From Actinomycetota bacterium (lineage in GTDB: Bacteria; Actinomycetota; Acidimicrobiia; Acidimicrobiales; Ilumatobacteraceae), in the NCBI GenBank assembly GCA_009702045.1, contig WLIV01000026.1, positions 1 through 48,205 on the forward strand: a DNA stretch of 48,205 nucleotides, in the 5' to 3' direction. Positions 17,989 to 26,483 of the stretch are shown in pieces. Positions within the stretch are counted from its first letter, which is position 1; each line of letters begins with the position of its first letter. Under the pieces are notes generated by a model. The model made no database searches and was not told where the DNA came from. It was given only the letters and a program-made list of their open reading frames with translations. Made by a program: the position numbers and the translations under genes.

Positions 17989-19422
17989 TCAACGCGCGGC
18001 GATTGCTTTCGATTCGAGGAACGAGTCGAGCCCCTCGGGCCCGTACTCGCGGCCGATGCCACTCTGCTTGTACCCACCGAACGGCGCATCGGTGGCGAGT
18101 GCTGCACCGTTCACCCGCACCTGGCCGGTGCGCATCCGCTTGGCCACCTCGACACCACGGGCCACGTCGGTGGTCCAGACGGAACCCGACAAGCCGTAGG
18201 CCGAGTCGTTGGCGATGCGCACCGCGTCGTCGACGTCGTCGTAGGGGATGACACACACGACCGGCCCGAAGATCTCTTCCTGCGCGATGCGCATCGAGTT
18301 CTCCACGCCGGTGAGGACCGTGGGCTCGACGAAGAACCCCTTGTCGAAGCCCGGCGCACGGCCACCACCGATGGCCACGGTGGTGCCCTCATCCTTGGCG
18401 ATCTGCAGGTAGCCCATCACCCGGTCGAGTTGTGCCTGCGACACCAGCGGGCCGGTGCGCGTGCGCTCGTGGAACGGGTCGCCTGCGGGCCACTTGGCCA
18501 CGGCAGCGCACAGCGCCTCGACGAACTCGTCGTGCCGCTCGCGCGACACCAGCATGCGGGTCTGGGCGGTGCACGCCTGGCCGGTGTTGCTGATCGCCAA
18601 TGGCACGAGGCGCTTGAGCGCGTCGGTGAAGTCTGCGTCGTCGAGCACGATGGCCGCGCTCTTGCCGCCCAGTTCCAGCGACACGCGGGTGAGGTTGGCA
18701 CCGGCCACCGACATGATCCGTCGGCCGGCCACGGTGCTGCCCGTGAAGGCGATCTTGTCGACCCCAGCGTGGCCGACAAGGTGCTCGCCGACCTCGCGCC
18801 CGCCGGGCACGATGCTGACGACACCCTTGGGCATACCGGCGGCCAGCAGCAGGTCGCCCAGCAACATGGCCGTGAGCGGGGTGTTCGGAGCCGGCTTGGC
18901 GACGACGGTGCAACCCGCCACCAACGCAGGTGCGAGCTTGTTGATGATGCTGCGCAATGGCGCATTCCACGGCACGATTGCAGCCACCACGCCAATCGGC
19001 TCATACATCACCGTGGTGGGTCGGCCGACGGTGCGCTGCTCTTCGAACGGGTACGTGTCGGCCAGGCCGACGTAGTACTCGATGGTGCCGACCGGTTGCT
19101 GCACCTGATCGGCCAGCGCAGACGCGATCGGGGCGCCCATCTCGGTGGTGATCAGGTGGGCGAGCTCGTCGGCCCGCTCGGTGATCAGTTCGCCGACGCG
19201 TGCAAGGGTGCTGGCGCGCTCCTGTGGCGTGCGGTTGCTCCACTCACCTGCATCGAACGTACGCCGTGCAGCCTCGACCGCACGGTCGATGTCGACCTCG
19301 GTGCCCGCCGGCACGCTGCCGACGCGTTCTTCGGTGCTGGGGCAGATGACGTCGAAGCGATCGCTCCCGGCAGGAGCCACCCACTCGCCGCCGATGAACA
19401 ACTTGTCGTGGTGCAGGCTCAT
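17989..19422 (-). CDS. Aldehyde dehydrogenase (NAD(P)+)
   Basis: 477 aa, full-length ALDH superfamily. Key residues are Asn153 (PWNAP), Lys176, FTGST (226-230), general-base Glu250 (LELGGKSA) and catalytic Cys284 (GQACTAQTR). The start MSLHHDKLFIGGEW at 19422 overlaps the preceding SDR stop by ATGA; the longer open frame to 20043 is a shadow. It would oxidise an aldehyde produced by one of the neighbouring dehydrogenases. The carboxylic acid reductase across the divergent promoter runs the opposite reaction, so acid/aldehyde balance may be set here. Confidence 0.93.
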   Translation of the reverse strand: MSLHHDKLFIGGEWVAPAGSDRFDVICPSTEERVGSVPAGTEVDIDRAVEAARRTFDAGEWSNRTPQERASTLARVGELITERADELAHLITTEMGAPIASALADQVQQPVGTIEYYVGLADTYPFEEQRTVGRPTTVMYEPIGVVAAIVPWNAPLRSIINKLAPALVAGCTVVAKPAPNTPLTAMLLGDLLLAAGMPKGVVSIVPGGREVGEHLVGHAGVDKIAFTGSTVAGRRIMSVAGANLTRVSLELGGKSAAIVLDDADFTDALKRLVPLAISNTGQACTAQTRMLVSRERHDEFVEALCAAVAKWPAGDPFHERTRTGPLVSQAQLDRVMGYLQIAKDEGTTVAIGGGRAPGFDKGFFVEPTVLTGVENSMRIAQEEIFGPVVCVIPYDDVDDAVRIANDSAYGLSGSVWTTDVARGVEVAKRMRTGQVRVNGAALATDAPFGGYKQSGIGREYGPEGLDSFLESKAIAAR

Positions 19423-20309
19423 GAGGTCGCCTTTTGTGCGGGCGCCCAGAACATGCCGGCGGCGATCATCGGATGATGTTGCTGCGACACCAGGCCACTG
19501 GTGAGGCCGGCGTCGACGCAGAACGTGGCGCCGTTGACGAAGCTGGCGAACGGGCTGTTGAGAAAGACCATTGGCCATGCCTGCTCGTGCGGCTTGGCCA
19601 TGCGGCCCATCAGCTTCGGCCAGTGCTCGAGCATCTCCGCGCCGAACTCCTTCGACTTCACTGCCTTGGTGAAGTCGCGGCTGGCCGGGGTGAACGTGCC
19701 GCCGGGGTTGATGCAGTTGATGCGCACGCCCACCTCGTTGAGGCCGATGGAGCGCCATGCGGTGTAGAGGTTGACGGCCTCCTTCGACACGTCGTAGGGG
19801 TACCCGAGGTCGGCAAGCTTGCCCTCCAGCATGTCGAGCGCCGCGGCGTACGACGGCTCGTGCAGCACCTCCATCAGGCTGTCGACGTGGTAGATCCAGT
19901 TCACCGATGCCGTGCTGCCGATGTTGCAGATCGCCGAGCCGGGGGTCAGCTGTGGCAGCAACGCCTCGGTGAGGTGTCGCAGGCCGCAGAAGTTGATCGC
20001 CAGGATGGTGCGCGGATCGGCCGTGCCGGGGATGCCGGCGCAATTGAACAGACCGTGCAGTTCCCCCGTGATTGCCGCGGCGACCGCGCTGACCGATGCT
20101 TCGTCAGCGAGGTCGACCGTGTGCGTCTCAGCGACACCTTCCACCTCGATGGCCTGGCGATCGATACCGACCACGGTGGCACCGAGGTGCACCAAGATCT
20201 CGGCCGCAGCGCGACCCATACCGCTGGCGGCGCCGGTGACCACCACCCGCTTCCCGGCGTAGCCCCAGTCGTGGGCCGCAGCCAGGTTCATCGGGTCGTC
20301 GTTGCTCAT
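19419..20309 (-). CDS. SDR-family oxidoreductase, coenzyme-F/3-alpha-HSD type
   Basis: 296 aa. Cofactor loop TGAASGMG (25-32), NCAG (89-92, in place of NNAG), and Tyr172-x3-Lys176 in YDVSKEAVN. The large segment between about 140 and 170 and the VNGATFCVDAG C-terminus resemble 3-alpha-hydroxysteroid dehydrogenase/carbonyl reductase-like SDRs. The start MSNDDP at 20309 shares one base with the TetR stop (TGATG), and the 3' end overlaps the ALDH gene. Probably the alcohol-oxidising step ahead of the ALDH. Exact substrate unknown. Confidence 0.88.
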   Translation of the reverse strand: MSNDDPMNLAAAHDWGYAGKRVVVTGAASGMGRAAAEILVHLGATVVGIDRQAIEVEGVAETHTVDLADEASVSAVAAAITGELHGLFNCAGIPGTADPRTILAINFCGLRHLTEALLPQLTPGSAICNIGSTASVNWIYHVDSLMEVLHEPSYAAALDMLEGKLADLGYPYDVSKEAVNLYTAWRSIGLNEVGVRINCINPGGTFTPASRDFTKAVKSKEFGAEMLEHWPKLMGRMAKPHEQAWPMVFLNSPFASFVNGATFCVDAGLTSGLVSQQHHPMIAAGMFWAPAQKATS

Positions 20310-20971
20310 CAGTGCGCTTTCGTGTGAGGGGCTGCGGGGCTGATCGCCCGGAGACAGAAGTTCACGACATGCTCGATGTCGTCGGAGGTGGGCGACTCGC
20401 GCCGCCACATGAAGTGCTCGAGCCGGCCGAGCGCGGTGTCGCACACTGCGAACGCGTCGCGTTCCGGATCGGTGCTGCCAAGGTCGCGCACGGGCTGCAC
20501 GAGCAGTTGCGCCAACGAGGAGCGGGCAACAAGCCGGCGCGTGCTGTCGTCCGCTGTGCGTGCTGCGTTCCACGTGAGGACACGGAGGTTCTCGGACGCC
20601 GTCGGGTCGACCACGATGCCGATGATGCTGCGCACCAACAGTGCCACCTGCTCCTGCGGCGAATCGGCGACAGCCATACGGGCGCTGAGGGCCGCGCAGG
20701 TACGTCGAGTGCCGTCCTCGATGATCGCCCCCACCAGCTCGTCCTTGCTCTTGAAATGGCGGTAGAACGCGTCGTTCGACATGCCGACCTCGGCCAGGAT
20801 GTCGGCCACCCGCGGGCTCTCCTTGGTGCCGCAGCGGCGGAACACCGCCTGCGCACCCTTCATCAGGCGGCGGACTTCGGCGGCGACCTCGGCCTCACGC
20901 CCGGCGACCTCTCGCCGGGCGATTTGGCTCGCCACGTCGGGCAGCTCATCGTTCAGAATCCTGCTCGCCAT
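20309..20971 (-). CDS. TetR-family transcriptional regulator
   Basis: 220 aa. An N-terminal helix-turn-helix (about 53-76: RVADILAEVGMSNDAFYRHFKSKDELV) matches the TetR pattern. An N-terminal extension of about 30 residues precedes it. The C-terminal ligand domain (about 90-220) is variable as usual. First gene of the minus-strand catabolic operon and divergent from the carboxylic acid reductase; a candidate operator sits 5 nt before its start codon. It likely represses both directions until an acyl or aldehyde ligand binds (inference). Confidence 0.9.
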   Translation of the reverse strand: MASRILNDELPDVASQIARREVAGREAEVAAEVRRLMKGAQAVFRRCGTKESPRVADILAEVGMSNDAFYRHFKSKDELVGAIIEDGTRRTCAALSARMAVADSPQEQVALLVRSIIGIVVDPTASENLRVLTWNAARTADDSTRRLVARSSLAQLLVQPVRDLGSTDPERDAFAVCDTALGRLEHFMWRRESPTSDDIEHVVNFCLRAISPAAPHTKAH

Positions 20972-20975
20972 CGAC

Positions 20976-20988
20976 AGAATGTTATTCT
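20976..20988. promoter_or_regulatory. Candidate TetR operator overlapping divergent promoters
   Basis: AGAAT-GTT-ATTCT is a perfect inverted repeat with a 3-nt centre, in the 63-bp gap between tetR and the carboxylic acid reductase gene. On the plus strand it contains TATTCT (20983-20988), a plausible -10 box for the reductase; on the minus strand CATTCT lies just before the tetR start. A dimer bound here would block both. Confidence 0.55.
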
Positions 20989-21034
20989 TCGCCAGGGGGC
21001 CGAGTCAAACCTCGGCGAGCGAAAGGGCACCGTG

Positions 21035-24000
21035 GTGAACACGACCGACGACAGGCTGCCGCGATACGCACAGCGCGTGCTGGGGATGGCAGAGACGGAC
21101 ACGGAGCTGCAGGCCCTGTTACCCGACCTCGACGTACTGGAACGGGTGACCGCGAAAGGTCAGTTGTTCGAGCAGGTCATCGAGCACGCGCTCAGCGGCT
21201 ACGGCGATCGGCCCGCGCTCGGCGAACGCGATGTGGAAGTCGTCGTCGAGTCCGTCACTGGTCGCAACGTCCGCGGCTACCTGCCTTCGTTTCACACCGT
21301 CTCCTATCGCGAACTGCGGCGGCGGGTGCGCGCGCTCGCAGAAATCTGGCGGCGTCACCCGGCACACCGCGTTGAGCGCGATGAGTTCGTAGTCATCCTC
21401 GGATTCGCCGGCATCGACTACGCCACGGTGGATCTCGCGATCGCACACGTGCGGGCTACCGAGGTACCCCTGCAGACCACCCTCGCCGGGCACGACCTCG
21501 AAGGCATCATTCGCGACACCGCGCCGGTGACAATCGCAGCGACGATGAGCGACCTGCTGCACGCGGCACAGTACGCCGGCACCTTCCCCAGCATCCGCAG
21601 CATCATCGCCTTCGAGTACGACGACCGTTTCGACGACGACCGCGACCACTTGGCTGCAGCTCGTGCCGAACTACGGCGAAATGGCTCGGCAGCCGAACTG
21701 ACCTTGCTTCACGACCTCATCGCCCAGGGCGACCCTGACGCCTTCACACCCCTGCCGGTCGAGCCGCACACAGCCGAGCGCCTTGCGGTGCTGGTGCACT
21801 CCTCCGGCAGCACAGGGTCGCCGAAGGGAGCAATGTTCCCCGACCGCCTCGCCAGTGTGCAGTTCGGCATGGTGGGCCGCGTCGCCATCCCAGTGGTACG
21901 GCTGTGCTTCGCAGCGCTCAACCACCAAATGGGCCGCAGCCAGGTGCACTCCACTCTGGCGCGTGGCGGCACGTGCTACTTCACCGCGCGTGCCGACATG
22001 TCCACGCTCTTCGAAGATATGCAGCTCACCCGACCCACCGAGTTCTCCCTGTTCCCGCGCATCCTCGACATGGTCCACCGTCACTTCCTCACCGCGGTCG
22101 CGCACCGCTGCGCGGCGGGCCGCGACATCGACGAGGTCAAGGCCGAGGTGATGGCCGAGATGCGCGCCGGGTTCATGGGCGACCGCATTGTCACCATCGT
22201 CACCAGCTCGGCGCCGCTCACCAAGGAGGTCGAGCAGTTCACCCGTGCGCTCTACCCCGACGTTGCGTTCGTCGAGGCCTATGGCAACACCGAGTCGAAC
22301 GCCTCGGTCACCGTTCGCAACCGAGTGCAACGCCCGCCGGTCATCGACTACCGACTGCTCGACGTGCCCGAGCTGGGCTACTTCGGCACCGACAAGCCCT
22401 ACCCGCGTGGCGAGCTGGTAGCGAAGACCGAGAATGCCGTTCCGGGGTACTTCAAGAACCCGGCGGCGTCGGCGCAGCTCCTCACCGACGACGGCTTCAT
22501 CCGCACCGGCGACATCATGGAGGAGCACGGCCCCGACCACCTCGTGTTCATCGACCGCCGCAACGACGTGATGAAGCTGGCACAGGGCGAGTTCGTCACC
22601 TGCGGCGCGGTCGGCACCACATTCGAGAACGGCAGCGATCTGATCCTGCAGATCTACGTGTACGGAAACGGCGCCCGTTCGTACCTCGTCGCCATTGTGG
22701 TGCCCAACATGGTGCTCGTCGATGCCGCACTCGGGTCCGGCGCTTCCCCCGAAGCCGTGAAGGCGCTGTTGCGTAGCGAGATCAAGCGGACCGGTGCCGA
22801 CGCCGGTCTGCGCTCGTTCGAGATCCCGCGCGACTTCCTCGTCGAGTACGAGCCGTTCAGCCACGCCAACGGACTGCTGTCGTCCATCGAGAAGAAGATG
22901 CGCCCTAACCTCCAACGCCGCTACGGCGACGCGCTCGAGCAGCTCTACACGGATCTCGAGCAGCGACAGCACGATGAACTGATGGCCTTACGCAGCGGCA
23001 GCTCGGGCGACGACGTCGTCACCAAGGTGTCCAAGGCGCTGGCAGTGTGCATTGGAGTCCACGACCTCGATCTCACGTCTCCGCACGGTTTCGCGGCACT
23101 GGGCGGCGACTCGTTGGGTGCCGCGGAGTTTGCGGCGCTGTTGCACGACGTGTTCGGTGTGGAGGTGCCCGTCAGCGCGATTCTCAGCCCCACCGGCTCG
23201 ATCGCCAGGTGGTCGGCACAGATCGAACGTTCACTCGCCATCCGCGAAGGCGACGCGGTAGCGCCCACGTTTGCAGGTATCCACGGCCGAGGTGCGCGCA
23301 CGCTGCGCGCCGACCACCTCGCGCTCGAACACTTTCTCGACCCTGCGGTGGTTGCCGCCGCCGCCTCGGACAACCCGCCCCAACAGTCGCGACACGTGTT
23401 GTTGACTGGCAGCACCGGCTTCCTGGGACGCTTCCTGGCGATCGAGTGGCTCGAGCGGATGGAGAAGGTCGGCGGCACCGTCACCTGCCTGGTGCGCGCC
23501 GCCGACCCGGATGCAGGACGACGCCGCCTGACCGCCGCACTCGCCGGCGACCCCGAGTTGGAGGCGCGCTTCGAGCGACTTACTGCGCACCTTTACGTCG
23601 TTGCGGGCGACATGGCCGAGCCACACCTCGGACTCGATGACGCCACCTACAAGCGCCTTGCCGACTCAGTGGACCGCATCGTTCATCCCGGCGCGTTGGT
23701 GAACCACATCCTCGACTACGAACACCTCTTCGGCCCCAACGTCGCCGGCACGGCCGACCTGATCTCACTGGCGATCACCGGCCGCCGCAAGCGCATCGAC
23801 TTCGTGTCGTCGCTGGCGGTGACCGCATTCCTTGATCGCTCGCAGGGTTACGACGAGGATTCGCCCTTGCTACCCGAGATCGAAGTCGGTGGGGCCTACA
23901 ACGTCGGCTACGCCGCGTCGAAGTGGGCGGGCGAGATCCTGCTGCAGAAAGCGCACGAGCAGTTCGGTGTCCCCGTAAACGTGTTCCGCGGCGACATGAT

Positions 24001-24568
24001 GTTGCCGCACACCCGCTATGTCGGGCAGATCAACGTTCCCGACATCTTCATCCGCATGCTGTTCAGCCTGATCACCACCGGTCTGGCCCCACACTCGTTC
24101 TACGAGTTGGCCCCCGACGGCGGCCGCGCCCGCGCCCACTACGACGGACTACCGGTCGACTTCATCGCTGCTTCGGTGGCCGACCTCGGGGAACACTCCC
24201 ACGACGGCTACCACGTCTACAACACCATCAACCACCACGACGATGGACTGTCGCTCGACTCGATGGTCGACTGGATCGAATCGGCCGGGTTCCCGATGAC
24301 TCGTGTCGCGACGCACACCGACTGGGTCGAGCAGTTCGAACTGCGGTTGAAAGCCCTGCCGGAACGTCAGCGCGTGCAGTCCTCGGTGCTCGTGCTCGAT
24401 CCCTGGCGACGCCCGTTCAAGAGCTCGTGGCGCAACGTCGGCAGCGCAAGGTACATCGCCGCAGTCGCAGCAGCTCCGTGCGGGCCGGAGATACCTCAGC
24501 TCAGCGAGGCGTACCTGCACAAGTGCATTCGCGACCTCCGAACGCACGACCTGCTCACGACTGGTTGA
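21035..24568 (+). CDS. car: Carboxylic acid reductase (A-PCP-R domains)
   Basis: 1177 aa, full length. Adenylation domain (about 1-640): A3 loop VHSSGSTGSPKGAMF (about 254-268), YGNTES, and RTGDIMEEHGPDHLVFIDRRNDVMKLAQGEFV. The carrier domain has LGGDSLG with the phosphopantetheine Ser near 692. The reductase domain (about 785-1177) has LLTGSTGFLGRFL (about 787-799) and Tyr959-x3-Lys963 (YAASK). It activates a carboxylic acid with ATP, loads it on the arm and reduces it with NADPH to the aldehyde. A 4'-phosphopantetheinyl transferase is needed but is not in the window. The GTG at 21035 is chosen because GAAAGGG lies 7 nt upstream; GTG at 21032 is possible. Confidence 0.95.
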   Translation: MNTTDDRLPRYAQRVLGMAETDTELQALLPDLDVLERVTAKGQLFEQVIEHALSGYGDRPALGERDVEVVVESVTGRNVRGYLPSFHTVSYRELRRRVRALAEIWRRHPAHRVERDEFVVILGFAGIDYATVDLAIAHVRATEVPLQTTLAGHDLEGIIRDTAPVTIAATMSDLLHAAQYAGTFPSIRSIIAFEYDDRFDDDRDHLAAARAELRRNGSAAELTLLHDLIAQGDPDAFTPLPVEPHTAERLAVLVHSSGSTGSPKGAMFPDRLASVQFGMVGRVAIPVVRLCFAALNHQMGRSQVHSTLARGGTCYFTARADMSTLFEDMQLTRPTEFSLFPRILDMVHRHFLTAVAHRCAAGRDIDEVKAEVMAEMRAGFMGDRIVTIVTSSAPLTKEVEQFTRALYPDVAFVEAYGNTESNASVTVRNRVQRPPVIDYRLLDVPELGYFGTDKPYPRGELVAKTENAVPGYFKNPAASAQLLTDDGFIRTGDIMEEHGPDHLVFIDRRNDVMKLAQGEFVTCGAVGTTFENGSDLILQIYVYGNGARSYLVAIVVPNMVLVDAALGSGASPEAVKALLRSEIKRTGADAGLRSFEIPRDFLVEYEPFSHANGLLSSIEKKMRPNLQRRYGDALEQLYTDLEQRQHDELMALRSGSSGDDVVTKVSKALAVCIGVHDLDLTSPHGFAALGGDSLGAAEFAALLHDVFGVEVPVSAILSPTGSIARWSAQIERSLAIREGDAVAPTFAGIHGRGARTLRADHLALEHFLDPAVVAAAASDNPPQQSRHVLLTGSTGFLGRFLAIEWLERMEKVGGTVTCLVRAADPDAGRRRLTAALAGDPELEARFERLTAHLYVVAGDMAEPHLGLDDATYKRLADSVDRIVHPGALVNHILDYEHLFGPNVAGTADLISLAITGRRKRIDFVSSLAVTAFLDRSQGYDEDSPLLPEIEVGGAYNVGYAASKWAGEILLQKAHEQFGVPVNVFRGDMMLPHTRYVGQINVPDIFIRMLFSLITTGLAPHSFYELAPDGGRARAHYDGLPVDFIAASVADLGEHSHDGYHVYNTINHHDDGLSLDSMVDWIESAGFPMTRVATHTDWVEQFELRLKALPERQRVQSSVLVLDPWRRPFKSSWRNVGSARYIAAVAAAPCGPEIPQLSEAYLHKCIRDLRTHDLLTTG

Positions 24569-24576
24569 CTGACCAC

Positions 24577-24891
24577 ATGAGATACACCCGGGTGACGGAC
24601 GATGAGTTCGCTGGCATGACCGACCTCGCCGATTGGCGACTGATCGACAATGCGCTCCGCGCCGATTTCCGTGCTGGATCGTTCATCGCTGCGGCGGCGC
24701 TGGTGCCGGCCATCGCCGAGGCTGCGGAACTGATCGACCACCACCCCGACATCGATGTTCGGTATCCCGATCATGTGGTTGTCGTGTTGACCACCCATGA
24801 CGCAGGTGGCGTCACCACACACGACACCGATCTGGCACGCACGATCTTGCGCTTGGCGGTCAACGCGGGAGCACGCGCCGAGCAGAAATGA
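24577..24891 (+). CDS. 4a-hydroxytetrahydrobiopterin dehydratase
   Basis: 104 aa, normal size for pterin-4a-carbinolamine dehydratase. The active-site pattern is complete: His55-His56-Pro57 (IDHHPDIDVRY), V-VVLTTHDAGGVT with His74, and the trailing THDTDLARTI. It recycles the pterin cofactor of aromatic amino acid hydroxylases; none is in this window, so it may instead serve another pterin or act as a stand-alone protein. It starts 8 nt after the carboxylic acid reductase stop and may be read through from that transcript. Confidence 0.92.
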   Translation: MRYTRVTDDEFAGMTDLADWRLIDNALRADFRAGSFIAAAALVPAIAEAAELIDHHPDIDVRYPDHVVVVLTTHDAGGVTTHDTDLARTILRLAVNAGARAEQK

Positions 24892-24964
24892 CGACCGGAA
24901 TGGATGAGATCGGCCGCTGCCGGTGTTGACTGCTTCGATCCGACCGCCGCAGGAGGCCCACCGC

Positions 24965-25510
24965 ATGAGCACCATCCAGGAAATTCCGATCACCACGATC
25001 TCGGGCGAAGCGACATCGCTTGCTGCCTATGAGGGCTCGGTGCTGCTGTTGGTGAACGTGGCCTCGCAGTGCGGCCTCACCCCGCAGTACGAGGCCCTCG
25101 AGCGGTTGTACGAACAGCGTCGCGGCGACGGCTTCGCAGTGCTGGGCTTCCCGGCAAACAACTTCGGAGCGCAGGAACCCGGCACCGATGAGGAGATCGT
25201 CGAGTTCTGCAACACCAACTACTCGGTGCAGTTCCCGCTGTTCTCAAAAATCAGTGTCGTCGGCGACGATCAGCACCCGCTGTATTCGGCGCTCACCGCT
25301 GCGGCTCCGCGGGCTGCAGGCGACCCCGATGCATTCCGCGATCGCCTCCGTGGGTTCGGTATGACCCCGAACGAAGACCCTGAGGTGTTGTGGAACTTCG
25401 AGAAGTTCCTCATCAACAAGTCCGGAACGGTGGTCGCCCGCTTCGCGCCCACGGTTGCACCTGACGACCCGATCGTCACGGCAGCGATCGACGCCGCACT
25501 CGCCGGCTAG
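24965..25510 (+). CDS. Glutathione peroxidase family (thiol peroxidase)
   Basis: 181 aa. Peroxidatic Cys36 (NVASQCGLTPQY), Gln70 (FGAQEPG), and Trp143-Asn144-Phe145 (VLWNFEKFLI) make the catalytic tetrad. The usual FPCNQF Cys is replaced (FPANNF), leaving Cys82 (EFCNTNYSVQFP) as the likely resolving Cys, as in thioredoxin-dependent members. It reduces peroxides in the cytosol, probably with thioredoxin. A strong ribosome-binding site (AGGAGG about 10 nt upstream) sets the start at MSTIQEIP. Confidence 0.92.
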   Translation: MSTIQEIPITTISGEATSLAAYEGSVLLLVNVASQCGLTPQYEALERLYEQRRGDGFAVLGFPANNFGAQEPGTDEEIVEFCNTNYSVQFPLFSKISVVGDDQHPLYSALTAAAPRAAGDPDAFRDRLRGFGMTPNEDPEVLWNFEKFLINKSGTVVARFAPTVAPDDPIVTAAIDAALAG

Positions 25511-25520
25511 CTCTTTCTGA

Positions 25521-25530
25521 GAATATATTC
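25521..25530. promoter_or_regulatory. AT-rich palindrome GAATATATTC
   Basis: A perfect 10-bp palindrome (in the broader CTGAGAATATATTCAG) 10 bp after the glutathione peroxidase stop and 46 bp before the next start. Its AT-richness is striking against the local GC content, so it is probably part of the promoter or an operator for the gene at 25576. Confidence 0.4.
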
Positions 25531-25575
25531 AGTTAGATTTCGACATCAGCGCCGAGAACTGCAACACTGTCCCGC

Positions 25576-25902
25576 ATGGAGCGGCGGCATCCAAAGTCAT
25601 CAAATTCCTCAGAACGACAGCAGGCGAACGACCGAACCCGGACATCGTTCTGGGTACGCACATTCGAACACGCGCGCCAGAGCGGTGAATGGGTGCGAGT
25701 GCCCCGCACCTACACCCACTCGACCGCGGTGCAAATTGCTTCGGACATCAGCAACGCCCATCGTCGCGAGTTCGACGCACACCGCGTTCGTGGTATTCGC
25801 CACGGTGAACGGTGGCTCACCCGTTGGCATTCCGAGGACGGCAACGACATCGGCGGGCATTCGGTCTGGCTTCGCCTGGAAACCGACCCCGAATCGGCCT
25901 AA
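25576..25902 (+). CDS. Small hypothetical protein (DUF2188-like size)
   Basis: 108 aa, not confidently recognised. An N-terminal polar tail (1-25) is followed by a compact region with GEWVRVPRTYTHSTAVQIASDISN and RVRGIRHGERWLTRW, Trp- and Arg-rich, then GGHSVWLRLE. No signal peptide, TM or Cys. The stop codon TAA lies in the loop of a hairpin that terminates transcription from both sides. The preceding palindrome and AT-rich DNA suggest its own promoter. Coding status is supported by a defined promoter-like region and terminator, but no homology call is made. Confidence 0.6.
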   Translation: MERRHPKSSNSSERQQANDRTRTSFWVRTFEHARQSGEWVRVPRTYTHSTAVQIASDISNAHRREFDAHRVRGIRHGERWLTRWHSEDGNDIGGHSVWLRLETDPESA

Positions 25903-25913
25903 GCCGATCGGGG
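25887..25913. terminator. Bidirectional hairpin terminator containing the stop codon
   Basis: CCCCGA and TCGGC (25887-25898, with one bulged A) pair with GCCGA and TCGGGG (25903-25913). The 4-nt loop CTAA contains the TAA of the gene at 25576. It separates convergent genes ending at 25902 and 25924. Confidence 0.75.
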
Positions 25914-25923
25914 CCGGTCTACA

Positions 25924-26340
25924 TCAGACACCTCGACCGATGCCGGCCTTCTTCAACACCGTCGGCTCAACGCCGACGGCGCGCCACGCTGCATACGAGA
26001 TGCCTTTTCGAGCACTGTACGCCGCGGCGACCTCGGTGAACTTGGCCTCCACCGTCTTCGGGTCGACCTTGGATTCCATGTTGCCGAGTTCATGCTGCAG
26101 GTCGAGACGCTCTTGTACGAGTTCCAACTCGCGCACGGGGCTCGCCCCGGCGATTTCGGACTCAATCGTCTTCAGCCGAAGCGCCACCGACTCCGGTGTG
26201 CGCTTACGACCCGGCTTGCCCCTACTGGAGCGGATCGCTTCGAGGTATTCACGAACGACGCGACCCTCGGTACGACCTTCGGCGAGTGCAGCTTTGTGCT
26301 GATCACTCATTGCTGACTTGGGACCCCTTTTTGCTGCCAC
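25924..26340 (-). CDS. Conserved actinobacterial small basic protein
   Basis: 138 aa. It begins MAAKRGPKSAMSDQHKAALAEGR and contains GKPGRKRTPESVALRL, two Arg/Gly/Pro clusters that look like AT-hook-type DNA contacts. A helical middle (about 55-100, IESEIAGASPVRELELVQERLDLQHELG) may be a short coiled coil. The C-terminus GISYAAWRAVGVEPTVLKKAGI resembles the DNA-binding or SAP-like tail of nucleoid-associated proteins. I recall similar small proteins in Acidimicrobiia, without known function. Start GTG at 26340 is preferred; ATG at 26310 is possible. The 26341-26430 region upstream is unusually AT-rich and probably holds its promoter. Confidence 0.7.
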   Translation of the reverse strand: MAAKRGPKSAMSDQHKAALAEGRTEGRVVREYLEAIRSSRGKPGRKRTPESVALRLKTIESEIAGASPVRELELVQERLDLQHELGNMESKVDPKTVEAKFTEVAAAYSARKGISYAAWRAVGVEPTVLKKAGIGRGV

Positions 26341-26483
26341 GGCGAAAAACTACCCTGATTTTTCCCCACCCCACACGCGGCTGAGACAAATTATCAATTA
26401 CCCACAGTTCCTCTACAACTGGTGTGTGCAGCGGAGAAACGCCGCCAATACGCTCAGAAACGTGCCCGGGGCGAATGCGGTGG

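Noticed and set aside
17239-19476. Long plus-strand open frame (745 aa) opposite the SDR and ALDH genes
   Set aside because: It is antisense to well-motifed genes, has Arg/Gly/His-rich composition and no recognisable domain; typical of high-GC third-position shadowing.
21671-22972. Minus-strand open frame (433 aa) inside the carboxylic acid reductase gene
   Set aside because: The opposite strand holds clear adenylation-domain motifs throughout; this frame shows none.
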